This document shows, in pieces, positions 1 to 5,873 of a stretch of DNA of 8,848 nt. This DNA is from Candidatus Methanomethylicia archaeon. GTDB taxonomy: Archaea > Thermoproteota > Methanomethylicia > Methanomethylicales > Methanomethylicaceae. The notes below the pieces were generated by a model, which saw only the letters and a program-made list of their open reading frames with translations, searched no databases and was not told the DNA's origin. A program made the translations under genes and the position numbers. How positions within the stretch are numbered: position 1 is the stretch's first letter; every line of letters begins with the position of its first letter. Location: the NCBI GenBank assembly GCA_024464205.1, contig JANHAI010000031.1, forward strand, positions 1 through 8,848. Direction: 5' to 3'.

Positions 1-436
1 ACGCCGCCGAAACGGCTGGGAATAAGTCCTCTGCATGGTGGACCGAGACCACTTCGATACCCCTTGGAAGGAAATCAACGATCTTTTTCCGGAACCTCTT
101 GGGGTCTCTGTCGACGCTACCGATCTGGGCGACATCGGGGCATAGAATCCTGATGATGCGGGACATTGATTCTGCCTCGAGGTCATTTATGTTGCCCCTG
201 TCCCTTCTGCAGTCAATTACCTTGGCTGGAATGACTTCGAATGCGATGCCCTTCGCAATTCTGCTGATTGGCTGGACGAGCGATTCCCTCTTTTTTGGGC
301 TTAACTTCTTAGAATCCCTCGCACCCATTCTAGTTAGCTCTGGGACGTCCGACTCGTCGACAGCTATCCCGGCAATGACCATGGGTCCAACCGCTGGCCC
401 TCTCCCCGCCTCATCAATGCCCGCAACTAGCCTCAA
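1..436 (-). CDS. rnhB: Ribonuclease HII, partial (C-terminal part beyond the window edge)
   Basis: RNase HII cuts the RNA strand of RNA-DNA hybrids and removes single ribonucleotides misincorporated into DNA. The visible 145 residues begin with the family signature GIDEAGRGP (Asp8 and Glu9 of the active site), continue with RDSKKL at 40-45 and a third acidic site in SVDRDP (Asp109), and stop inside the HxAD...VSAAS motif, which here reads HHAEDLFPAVSAA. Archaeal members are usually a little over 200 residues, so roughly a third is missing. The start is a TTG at 436-434, the first start codon after an in-frame stop, with a GGAGG ribosome-binding site five to six bases upstream. The gene is divergent from trm1. 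One oddity is that the usual fourth catalytic Asp is Glu136. The family assignment is secure from motifs; the start is likely. Confidence 0.93.
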   Translation of the reverse strand, partial: MRLVAGIDEAGRGPAVGPMVIAGIAVDESDVPELTRMGARDSKKLSPKKRESLVQPISRIAKGIAFEVIPAKVIDCRRDRGNINDLEAESMSRIIRILCPDVAQIGSVDRDPKRFRKKIVDFLPRGIEVVSVHHAEDLFPAVSAA

Positions 437-509
437 TGTGCCCTCCGCCTCGTCATCCTTAAATGGGCTTCAGCCATTTATTAAGGACTGCCCCCATGGA
501 GGAACCAAT
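437..509. promoter_or_regulatory. Divergent promoter region between rnhB and trm1
   Basis: This 73-base spacer must drive both genes. For trm1 a TTAAAT box near 459-464 sits about 25-30 bases before a plausible transcription start, and a GGAGG Shine-Dalgarno lies at 498-502, seven bases before the ATG at 510. For rnhB, read on the minus strand, TTAATAAAT (about 485-477) is a possible TATA-like box, and GGAGG (445-441) precedes the TTG start. The ribosome-binding sites are clear. The TATA-like boxes are inferred from position and base composition only. Confidence 0.5.
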
Positions 510-1679
510 ATGGATCTTGACTTGGTAAAGGAAGGCACGACTCTTCTCGAGGTCCCCCGATCCTCGTCCTATACTTTTCAAGGGAGGTACGCCCCTTTCA
601 AGGCGCCTGTCTTCTATAATCCGAGGATGGAATTCAGCAGGGACCTCTCTGTCATGGCGCTCAGGGTCTTCGTCAAGGAAAGAAAGCCGCCGATCTCTGT
701 ATGCGATCCGCTCGCAGGTCTGGGGGCCCGCGGAATAAGGTACGCAAATGAGGTCCAGAATGTCAAGTCAGTAATGGGGGACCTGAACGCTGACGCCATC
801 CCCCTGATTCTCAAGAACGCTGATCTCAATGGCGTCTCATCTAAGGTAGAAGTATTCGAGAAAGACGCAAACCTACTCCTTGCAGAATCTTCAGAACCAG
901 GAAAACGGCACGACTTCATAGACATAGACCCTTTCGGCACGCCAGTCCACTTCTTGAGCTCTGCTGTCAGGGCAGTCAAGAATAAGGGGATATTGGCGGT
1001 AACGGCGACTGACACAGCGCCGCTGTGCGGAGTCCACCCTAGGGCTTGCATAAGGAAATATGCGTCAGTGCCTCTAAGGACAGAATATTGCCATGAGACG
1101 GCCCTCAGGATAATGATAGGATCGGTCGTGATGGAGGCGCTCAAGCACGACTTCGGGACAGAGGTGCTCCTCTCTTACAGCGTTGACCATTACCTCCGCG
1201 CCTTTACAAGGCTCACACTTGGAGCAAGGAGGGGCGACAGGGCAGCAGCGGATATGGGCTTCCTGCTTCATTGTCCAAGCTGTGGCTGGCGAGAAAAGAT
1301 AAAACTGAACGCTGCATTTGATCCAAAATGTCCGACATGCGGGGAATCGGTGTCAAGGGCCGGTCCTCTGTGGTGCGGGCAACTCTCCGATCCGTCATTC
1401 CTAGACAAAATGCTGAACGAGGACAGATCCTTATTCAATACCTCGAGGCGAATCGAAAAGTTCCTCAGGATAGTGAGAGAAGAGTGTGAGATGCCAATCT
1501 CCTTTTACGTAATAGACAACCTCTCTAGCTCTCTCAAGAGGGACGTCCCGCCGATAAAAAAAGTCATAGAATCACTCAAGGCGAAAGGGCACAAAGCAAC
1601 CCTGACCCACTTCCACCCCAAGGCAATAAAAACCACCGCCCCAATTAGCGACATCAAGTCTGCGATACGGGGCATCTGA
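510..1679 (+). CDS. trm1: tRNA (guanine26-N2)-dimethyltransferase Trm1
   Basis: Trm1 uses S-adenosylmethionine to make N2,N2-dimethylguanosine at position 26 of tRNA, which helps tRNA fold. The 389-residue length matches archaeal Trm1. The N-terminal half is a class I methyltransferase: motif I is CDPLAGLGARGIR (65-77), an acidic motif II region is GDLNADA (90-96), and the catalytic motif IV is DIDPFG (138-143). The C-terminal half has a four-cysteine zinc site, CPSC at 255-258 and CPTC at 274-277, followed by the Trm1-specific domain that grips tRNA. The frame stays open well upstream over rnhB, but the ATG at 510 has a textbook GGAGG site and gives the conserved start of the family, so I place the start there. 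It is transcribed away from rnhB; S30e follows 61 bases later. Confidence 0.96.
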   Translation: MDLDLVKEGTTLLEVPRSSSYTFQGRYAPFKAPVFYNPRMEFSRDLSVMALRVFVKERKPPISVCDPLAGLGARGIRYANEVQNVKSVMGDLNADAIPLILKNADLNGVSSKVEVFEKDANLLLAESSEPGKRHDFIDIDPFGTPVHFLSSAVRAVKNKGILAVTATDTAPLCGVHPRACIRKYASVPLRTEYCHETALRIMIGSVVMEALKHDFGTEVLLSYSVDHYLRAFTRLTLGARRGDRAAADMGFLLHCPSCGWREKIKLNAAFDPKCPTCGESVSRAGPLWCGQLSDPSFLDKMLNEDRSLFNTSRRIEKFLRIVREECEMPISFYVIDNLSSSLKRDVPPIKKVIESLKAKGHKATLTHFHPKAIKTTAPISDIKSAIRGI

Positions 1680-1691
1680 GTGGAAGCCAAT

Positions 1692-1706
1692 GAAAAACTA
1701 TTTATT
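1692..1706 (+). promoter_or_regulatory. Putative TATA-like promoter of the S30e gene
   Basis: GAAAAAC followed by TATTTATT (1699-1706) resembles an archaeal BRE plus TATA-like box. It lies about 40 bases before the ATG at 1741, which would give a short leader. The spacer between trm1 and this gene is only 61 bases, so read-through from trm1 is also possible. Called from composition and spacing only. Confidence 0.4.
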
Positions 1707-1740
1707 TGGCATTGCATTGGGTATCTCGAGCGTGAACTGA

Positions 1741-1911
1741 ATGCCATCACATGGCTCATTAACTAAGGCTGGTAAAGTAAGATCACAGACGCCTAAGGTG
1801 CCCGCAAAGGAGAGGCATGGTCTTTCTCCGCTGCACAGGAACAGGAAGAACTTTTTGAAAAGGATGGTTTACGCCCCACCTGAAGACGAGAGGAGAGGCA
1901 GAAGGCATTAG
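1741..1911 (+). CDS. rps30e: 30S ribosomal protein S30e
   Basis: This 56-residue, very basic protein starts [20 protein letters not shown], the conserved start of archaeal and eukaryotic S30e (in eukaryotes it is the part made as a FAU fusion). It continues with the RNRKNFLKR segment that matches the R-N-R-x(4)-R pattern of the family, and ends in EDERRGRRH. It is a small-subunit protein that binds 16S rRNA. There is no ubiquitin-like fusion, as expected in archaea. The ATG at 1741 is the only sensible start; a weak GTGA at 1732-1735 may act as the ribosome-binding site. The protein is shorter than many automatic length cut-offs, so it is easily missed. S30e is typical of TACK archaea and generally lacking in Euryarchaeota, which makes it useful for placing the organism. 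Confidence 0.92.
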   Translation: MPSHGSLTKAGKVRSQTPKVPAKERHGLSPLHRNRKNFLKRMVYAPPEDERRGRRH

Positions 1912-1918
1912 ACCTCCC

Positions 1919-1949
1919 GTCCCCCCTTAGAGGGCGGACATTCTTTTTT
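1919..1949 (+). terminator. Hairpin plus U-tract terminator after S30e
   Basis: A stem pairs GTCC (1919-1922) with GGAC (1936-1939) and, past one C-C mismatch, CCC (1924-1926) with GGG (1932-1934) around the loop TTAGA. It is followed directly by a T-rich run, TTCTTTTTT (1941-1949). It starts eight bases after the S30e stop. Archaeal termination depends mainly on the U-tract; the hairpin makes the assignment stronger. Confidence 0.6.
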
Positions 1950-1962
1950 CGTTAGGACTAAC

Positions 1963-1970
1963 TTTATATA
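1963..1970 (+). promoter_or_regulatory. TATA box of the speD-family gene
   Basis: TTTATATA is an almost ideal archaeal TATA box. Transcription should start about 25 bases downstream, near 1992-1996, giving a leader of about 50 bases before the GTG start at 2043. A GGAGG site lies at 2025-2029. The leader contains two ATG codons, at 2011 (followed at once by a stop) and at 2017 (a nine-codon frame). Confidence 0.65.
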
Positions 1971-2016
1971 CAACATACATATTCTCGCATTTTTAGTGCC
2001 TTAACAAAAAATGTAA

Positions 2017-2046
2017 ATGGGCTCGGAGGATCTGAAACAAAAGTGA
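2017..2046 (+). other. Possible nine-codon upstream ORF overlapping the speD-family start
   Basis: ATG at 2017 opens a frame encoding MGSEDLKQK that ends with TGA at 2044-2046. That stop overlaps the GTG start codon of the downstream gene (2043-2045). No ribosome-binding site precedes this ATG, and so short a frame may be chance. The arrangement would allow translational coupling and could explain why the GGAGG at 2025-2029 is an unusually long 13 bases from the GTG. Whether it is translated is unknown. Confidence 0.2.
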
Positions 2047-2429
2047 ACCAAGCAACTTGTGTCCAAGAAAAAACCCAGATAGTCGGCAAACACATTTATG
2101 GGAACCTCTATGGATGCGACGCCGGCCAAATAAACAATGAATCCGCGCTCAAGAACCTCGTTATCGAAGCAGCAAAGAAGGCCAATATGACGATCTGGGA
2201 CACAAAAGCGTGGAAATTTGGGGGACCGAAAGGCGGGGTTTCTGCAATAGCCCTCATACTTGAAAGCCACATCGCCATACACACATGGAACGAATTCCAA
2301 TACGCCACGGTCGACGTATTCACATGCGGCGAGAAGAGCGATCCGAAAGAAGCTTTTGACCACATAGTCTCCAAACTGAACCCAAAATCAATAATGAAGC
2401 ATTATGCAGACAGGTCAAGCCAACTATAA
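2043..2429 (+). CDS. speD: SpeD-family pyruvoyl decarboxylase proenzyme (arginine or S-adenosylmethionine decarboxylase)
   Basis: This 128-residue protein belongs to the small prokaryotic S-adenosylmethionine decarboxylase fold. The proenzyme cleaves itself between Glu74 and Ser75 in LESHIAIHTW, turning Ser75 into the pyruvoyl cofactor. His80 and Cys95 (in FTCGE) match the conserved processing and catalytic residues. In archaea the family supplies either decarboxylated S-adenosylmethionine for spermidine synthesis or, in Crenarchaeota, agmatine from arginine. The KHIYGNLYGCD start and the ADRS near the C-terminus remind me of the crenarchaeal arginine decarboxylase branch, so substrate is open. 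The start is GTG at 2043; no ATG is in frame upstream, and extending further does not fit the family. It has its own TATA box and is followed by a T-rich run, so it is probably monocistronic. Confidence 0.9.
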   Translation: MNQATCVQEKTQIVGKHIYGNLYGCDAGQINNESALKNLVIEAAKKANMTIWDTKAWKFGGPKGGVSAIALILESHIAIHTWNEFQYATVDVFTCGEKSDPKEAFDHIVSKLNPKSIMKHYADRSSQL

Positions 2430-2439
2430 CATCCGATAC

Positions 2440-2455
2440 TTTTTTTATTTTATTA
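2440..2455 (+). terminator. T-rich run: terminator of the speD-family gene, possibly also TATA element of the next gene
   Basis: The 42-base spacer holds TTTTTTTATTTTATT right after the speD-family stop. Poly-T runs terminate archaeal transcription. The same A/T-rich stretch lies about 25-30 bases before the next start codon (2472 or 2481), so it may also serve as a TATA-like element for a leaderless DUF1805 transcript. I see no hairpin. Dual use is inference. Confidence 0.5.
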
Positions 2456-2471
2456 GTCCCAATTTAATACG

Positions 2472-2774
2472 TTGGTAAGATTGATATTAATCAAGAATCT
2501 GAATATTGATGGCAGATCTGCCACAGGGATAGAGATAGGGATGCCCGACGCTCCCCCCTTGATAATCATTTGCGGCGAGAGGGGGGCTCTTCTGAGCTCT
2601 TACATGAGCTTGACTGAGGTCGATAGGCACTCGATGGCTGCAGCGATAGTCAAGGGCGCCTACTCGCTCGAAGAAATGATGGAAAGGCCAGTAACCTCGA
2701 TAAGCAGCCGCGCAGAGTCTCTTGGCGTGAAGGTCGGCATGGCAGCCAGGGAAGCGCTCCGCCTCTTCATCTAA
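2472..2774 (+). CDS. DUF1805 (YunC-like) protein of unknown function
   Basis: This 100-residue protein fits the DUF1805 family, known from Bacillus YunC and many archaea and without an established role. It opens with the short strand [17 protein letters not shown], has the core [18 protein letters not shown] (28-45), and ends with [17 protein letters not shown] (83-99), the G-x-x-V-G-M/S-x-R-E-A-L tail typical of the family. There are no membrane segments or signal peptide. No Shine-Dalgarno precedes the TTG at 2472, nor the alternative TTG at 2481, so the transcript may be leaderless and the start is uncertain by a few codons. Its TAA overlaps the stop of convergent proS. The family call rests on remembered pattern, not a search. 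Confidence 0.8.
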   Translation: MVRLILIKNLNIDGRSATGIEIGMPDAPPLIIICGERGALLSSYMSLTEVDRHSMAAAIVKGAYSLEEMMERPVTSISSRAESLGVKVGMAAREALRLFI

Positions 2775-4219
2775 TATGATCGTCCGATCCTTATGATGGT
2801 CGAAGCCTCCCTACCGCAGTTGGCGCACCTCTTTCCAGCAACATCGTGGGTTTCTTTATAAGGGGTACCGAGTATCCTGCCGTCCAGCTTCCCCTCCATC
2901 TCCTCTCCGCATCCCCTGGCGCCACACCAAGGCGCCTCAACTATGCCCCCGACCTTGTCCAATTTTGACTTTATGCCTTCGACGTCTTCAGCGTTTGTAA
3001 GCTTTGATTTGAACCATAGATCGGCCCTTTCCATGAGTGAAAAATCTATCTCCTTGAGCATTTTATGCACTCCTTCAACCAATTCCTGCATCTGGATGGT
3101 GGTCTTCTGCAATGTGTCCCTCCTTACCAGGACTGCTGTTGAGTTCTCCAGATCGCGCGGTCCTATCTCGATCCTGATGGGCGCCCCCCTCAACTCCCAC
3201 GTGAAATATTTGTTGCCAGGCGTGATGTCCTTCCTATCATCCACGACTGAACGTATGCCCTCTGACTTGAGCAGGCAATCCGCCTCTTTGCATTTATTCG
3301 TCACTTCTTCCTCTTTCCCCTTATAGACTATGGGTATGATCACGGCTTGAACTGGGGCGAAAGTGCTTGGAAGGACCAATCCGCTGTCGTCACCATGTAC
3401 GGATATGAGGGCAGCTATTGCCCTCTCCGATATGCCATAGCAGGTCTGCCAAACGTGCTCGTACCCCCCATCAGACTTCATGTATTTTATGTCAAAAGCC
3501 TTAGCAAACCCTTGTCCTAGGAAGTGGACTGTCCCAACCTGGAGCACCTTGTTGTCGGGTAAGATCGTGTCAAAGGCGACCGTGTACTCTGCGCCCGGGA
3601 ATTTGTCCCACTCCGGCCTCACTGACTTGACGAAAGGTATCTTCATGCCCTCGAATATCCTGGAGTATATCTCGACCCCCTTCTCAACTTGAGACTCGGC
3701 ATCCTCCTTGGAAGCATGGGCAGTGTGGGCCTCCTTGAACGTGCTTACTTCCCTCACTCTGATCATCGGCTTCGTGGCCTTCGTCTCGTACCTGAACACA
3801 TTTACAATCTGGAAGATCTTCAAAGGGAGATCCGAATACGCATTGATCCAGAGCTGGAACATGGGGTAGATCGCGGTCTCGCTGGTCGGCCTGAGGGCCA
3901 GCTTGACGTCCAAAGGATCTTTTCCGCCGCGTGTTACCCAATAGACCTCGTCCTCAAAATCCTTCACATGCTCGCCCTCCTTGCCCAGCATATAGTCAGG
4001 AATCAGGAGCGGAAAAAGAACCTCCTCATGCCCTGCCTCCTCGAGCATATCCCTAATTTTTTCGATCACTGCTCTCCTCAATTTGTATCCGAACGGGGTC
4101 CAGATGCCAGTGCCTTTAACAGGATAACGCGTGTCGTAGATTGGGACCTCAGATATCACTCTGTGGAACCACTCGCTGTACCTTTCAGACCATTCCTTTC
4201 TCTCTGGTGCCTTGGGCAA
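2771..4219 (-). CDS. proS: Prolyl-tRNA synthetase, archaeal/eukaryotic type
   Basis: This class II synthetase charges tRNA-Pro with proline. Motif 1 is the [15 protein letters not shown] region; ALRPTSET (about 108-115) and FRYETK...[13 protein letters not shown] (about 142-166) form the proline and ATP sites, and the GDDSGLVLP segment gives motif 3. An anticodon-binding domain follows, then the C-terminal zinc-binding domain of the archaeal type ([10 protein letters not shown] ... CANCG) ending in the conserved terminal Tyr. I prefer TTG at 4219: a GGAGGG site lies six to seven bases before it, and the resulting 482 residues match the family. The frame is also open from TTG at 4282 or GTG at 4273 (up to 503 residues), but those lack a good ribosome-binding site and add a non-conserved tail. 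The editing INS domain of bacterial enzymes is absent, as expected. Confidence 0.97.
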   Translation of the reverse strand: MPKAPERKEWSERYSEWFHRVISEVPIYDTRYPVKGTGIWTPFGYKLRRAVIEKIRDMLEEAGHEEVLFPLLIPDYMLGKEGEHVKDFEDEVYWVTRGGKDPLDVKLALRPTSETAIYPMFQLWINAYSDLPLKIFQIVNVFRYETKATKPMIRVREVSTFKEAHTAHASKEDAESQVEKGVEIYSRIFEGMKIPFVKSVRPEWDKFPGAEYTVAFDTILPDNKVLQVGTVHFLGQGFAKAFDIKYMKSDGGYEHVWQTCYGISERAIAALISVHGDDSGLVLPSTFAPVQAVIIPIVYKGKEEEVTNKCKEADCLLKSEGIRSVVDDRKDITPGNKYFTWELRGAPIRIEIGPRDLENSTAVLVRRDTLQKTTIQMQELVEGVHKMLKEIDFSLMERADLWFKSKLTNAEDVEGIKSKLDKVGGIVEAPWCGARGCGEEMEGKLDGRILGTPYKETHDVAGKRCANCGREASTIIRIGRSY

Positions 4220-4250
4220 TAATATCCCTCCAAGCTCCTCGTTGGCATGA

Positions 4251-4310
4251 TCAAGATCGATCGTTCCGAGCACAGCCGTCAACCGGACTCGCCAAGATCA
4301 CGACCGCCAT
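4251..4310 (-). other. Possible 19-residue leader ORF upstream of proS
   Basis: Read on the minus strand, ATG at 4310 opens a frame, [19 protein letters not shown], that ends at 4251. Its ATG falls close to where transcription should begin given the TATA-like box at 4334-4344, so it could be a leaderless frame. The proS Shine-Dalgarno follows about 20 bases later. It has a single Pro codon, so classical attenuation by proline is not indicated. It may be chance, and it overlaps the alternative longer proS starts in another frame. Confidence 0.15.
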
Positions 4311-4333
4311 AACCCTCTAGCTCATCCGCCCCC

Positions 4334-4344
4334 TTTAAAAATTT
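4334..4344 (-). promoter_or_regulatory. Putative TATA box of proS
   Basis: On the minus strand this reads AAATTTTTAAA, an A/T-rich core in a G/C-rich surrounding. A start about 25 bases downstream would lie near 4313. This suggests that proS has its own promoter although endoQ lies upstream on the same strand. The same T-run could also end the endoQ transcript. Confidence 0.5.
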
Positions 4345-4348
4345 GACC

Positions 4349-4372
4349 TTTACTGGACCGCCCTTCAGTAAA
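4349..4372 (-). terminator. Perfect 7-bp inverted repeat after endoQ: terminator hairpin or proS operator
   Basis: TTTACTG and CAGTAAA are exact inverted repeats around a ten-base spacer, starting three bases after the endoQ stop codon. On the endoQ transcript this hairpin is followed within about ten bases by a short U-run (4341-4337). It also lies just upstream of the proS TATA-like box, so a protein-binding site is an alternative. The repeat is seen directly; its role is inferred. Confidence 0.45.
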
Positions 4373-4374
4373 CG

Positions 4375-5589
4375 CTAAATCTTGCTCGCCAAGCTGCGGT
4401 ACAGTAATTTGCCGTAAACCCCGTCGTAGCCAGGGGAGATCTGCATCCTCCCTTGGCGGCACATCAATATCATATCCGCGAGCTCGCCGCCGCACGCATC
4501 AACTAAGACGTCGTGGGGTGCCTTTAAAAGGACCTCCATCTCGTTGCTGAACTTTTTCATTATCTCCCAGTAGCGCCTCTGGACCTCACCAAAGAAAGCG
4601 TCTCTGTTCATGACAGCCGAGATCAGCTCGCTCAGTGGCAGTATCTTCACGTAATCCTGCGCCCCTTCGGGCACGACACCTTCCTCCCTGTCTGCAAGCT
4701 CCTCCACCCTCTCCGCGACCCCCTTCGTCATCCTCTTGCCACAGACCGGGCATATCCCCTTCATTGTTATTGCATCAGCAGGTTTGACTACGACGCCACA
4801 CGCCCTGTGGCCAGTCCAATGATACTTGCCATAAGACGGGTCTACTTCTACAGTCATAATATCCTTTTTCCTATGCATTACCACATCGACTATTGAATCA
4901 TAGTCAAGGCGCCCCAACTCTATGATGTTCGCCTCCCTGCCTATCCTCAAAGGGCTCGGGCTGTGGCTATCGCTGTTCGATATCAGTGTCATTCGATCCA
5001 AAGCCCTGATCCTCCAATTCATTGGAGGGTCGGACGAGAGTCCCGTCTCTATTGCGTATATGTGCGGGGTCATGTCCTCGTAGCAGTCCTCTATGCTGTC
5101 GACTCCCCCCCTCGAGCCGAATAACGAAAACCAGGGCGTCCAAATATGGGCTGGCACAACGAGGCACCTCTCGCCCAGCTCGACCACCTCCTCAGCGAAC
5201 TCGGCGCCTGTCATATTCAGGTTAGGTCTCCCGTCCGAGGCCAAGTCTCCCCTCTTACTCAACACCTCGCAGAGCTGGTCAGCAGCCTCGAGAGAAGGCA
5301 ATACAATCAAGTGGTGGATTCTCCTGCTCTTGCCCTCGAGCTCAAAGGTCGTGCAGACCTCGCCAGTCAGTATGAACCTGATCTTGCCATCCTTTAGCCT
5401 ATAGAGGCCATCTTCTTCGGCAAGCTCCTCCCTTATCATCTCGCGCCATCTGGGGTGGGTAATGTCGCCTGTGCCAACTACGTCCAGACCCTTCGTCAGG
5501 GCTCCCTTTTCGATGTTCCGGAAGCTCATCTCCTTGCTGACTGCCCTGCTGAAGGGGCTGTGGATGTGCAAGTCTGCAACGACTCTCAA
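4375..5589 (-). CDS. endoQ: Endonuclease Q (EndoQ)-like PHP-domain nuclease for deaminated DNA
   Basis: EndoQ, described from Pyrococcus and Thermococcus, nicks DNA 5' to deaminated bases (uracil, hypoxanthine, xanthine) and abasic sites, starting an archaeal repair route. The 404 residues are near the family length. A PHP domain supplies metal ligands: DLHIHSPFS (His8, His10), GTGDITH (Asp42, His45), TGEV (Glu77), PAHIWTPWF (His148) and SNSDSHSP (Asp207, His209). Then come KYHWTGHRACG (255-265) and the zinc-ribbon-like ICPVCGKR (Cys280, Cys283), and a C-terminal helical part ending SPGYDGVYG (385-393). The segments LASDGRP, TGLSSDPPMNWR and VEDLAD-like VEELAD are shared with Thermococcales EndoQ as I remember it. 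The start is TTG at 5589, with a weak GAGGGATGA-type site upstream. A palindromic element overlaps the probable promoter. Confidence 0.9.
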   Translation of the reverse strand: MRVVADLHIHSPFSRAVSKEMSFRNIEKGALTKGLDVVGTGDITHPRWREMIREELAEEDGLYRLKDGKIRFILTGEVCTTFELEGKSRRIHHLIVLPSLEAADQLCEVLSKRGDLASDGRPNLNMTGAEFAEEVVELGERCLVVPAHIWTPWFSLFGSRGGVDSIEDCYEDMTPHIYAIETGLSSDPPMNWRIRALDRMTLISNSDSHSPSPLRIGREANIIELGRLDYDSIVDVVMHRKKDIMTVEVDPSYGKYHWTGHRACGVVVKPADAITMKGICPVCGKRMTKGVAERVEELADREEGVVPEGAQDYVKILPLSELISAVMNRDAFFGEVQRRYWEIMKKFSNEMEVLLKAPHDVLVDACGGELADMILMCRQGRMQISPGYDGVYGKLLYRSLASKI

Positions 5590-5614
5590 TCGGTCATCCC
5601 TCGATCATCCAATG

Positions 5615-5663
5615 TGCCAATTCTAGATTTGATCCGACGTCATTTAACTGCGTCGGTTTGGCA
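5615..5663 (-). promoter_or_regulatory. Nested inverted repeats over the probable endoQ promoter
   Basis: The outer arms TGCCAA (5615-5620) and TTGGCA (5658-5663) enclose the inner arms CCGACG (5634-5639) and CGTCGG (5651-5656). The inner 11-base spacer contains, on the minus strand, GTTAAAT, a possible TATA-like element about 25-30 bases before a plausible endoQ transcription start near 5618. This looks like an operator around a TATA box, though an RNA structure is also possible. Both repeats are exact; the function is inferred. Confidence 0.4.
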
Positions 5664-5873
5664 ATAGAGACCCCCCCGAGATCCTCAAATAAGTTGGCTT
5701 TTTTCATTTCTGATTCTCCGTTGGATCAGAATACGACAGTCATTACCCCTCAGATTGCTGCAGCAAAAATGCACCTTAAATACCAAATGCTAGCTTAGGA
5801 TATTGGCGATATAATAAAGGATATTAACACCTGACTTTCTTATTTCGAGCATTGAAACATCGGTGTAAATACT
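5664..5873 (+). promoter_or_regulatory. Rest of the divergent spacer: promoters of the Mnh-like operon and further palindromes
   Basis: I find no gene in the 284-base spacer 5590-5873. This part holds an exact 7-bp inverted repeat, TTCTGAT (5708-5714) and ATCAGAA (5725-5731), and a perfect 12-bp palindrome, TTGCTGCAGCAA (5755-5766). There are two TATA-like candidates for the plus-strand operon: TTAAATA (5775-5781), preceded by a CACC, and ATATAATAAA (5809-5818). The second would start transcription near 5840 and give a leader of about 35 bases. A short GGTG at 5862-5865 is the only ribosome-binding site before ATG 5874. The promoter positions are inferred. Confidence 0.4.

Noticed and set aside
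99..509. N-terminal extension of the Trm1 reading frame by 137 codons
   Set aside because: It is the antisense shadow of RNase HII; the conserved Trm1 start and a GGAGG site are at 498-512.
614..1759. Minus-strand frames opposite trm1 (614-1144, 1074-1271, 1213-1398, 1505-1759)
   Set aside because: They lie fully or mostly over the well-supported trm1 gene, and their translations show no recognisable domain.
2001..2374. Two minus-strand frames opposite the speD-family gene
   Set aside because: They mirror a gene with a clear processing site; no family features or ribosome-binding site stand out.
2943..4222. Plus-strand frames across proS, including one of 177 codons at 3689-4222
   Set aside because: They are shadows of prolyl-tRNA synthetase. 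The longest has no recognisable pattern and lies on the antisense strand of conserved motifs.
5022..5404. Plus-strand frames opposite endoQ
   Set aside because: Overlap with a well-supported coding region and low-complexity, Ser/Pro/Arg-rich translations.
5590..5873. tRNA, C/D-box RNA or small gene in the divergent spacer
   Set aside because: No cloverleaf and no properly spaced C/D boxes found by eye, and the short frames (for example from ATG 5769) end within about ten codons.
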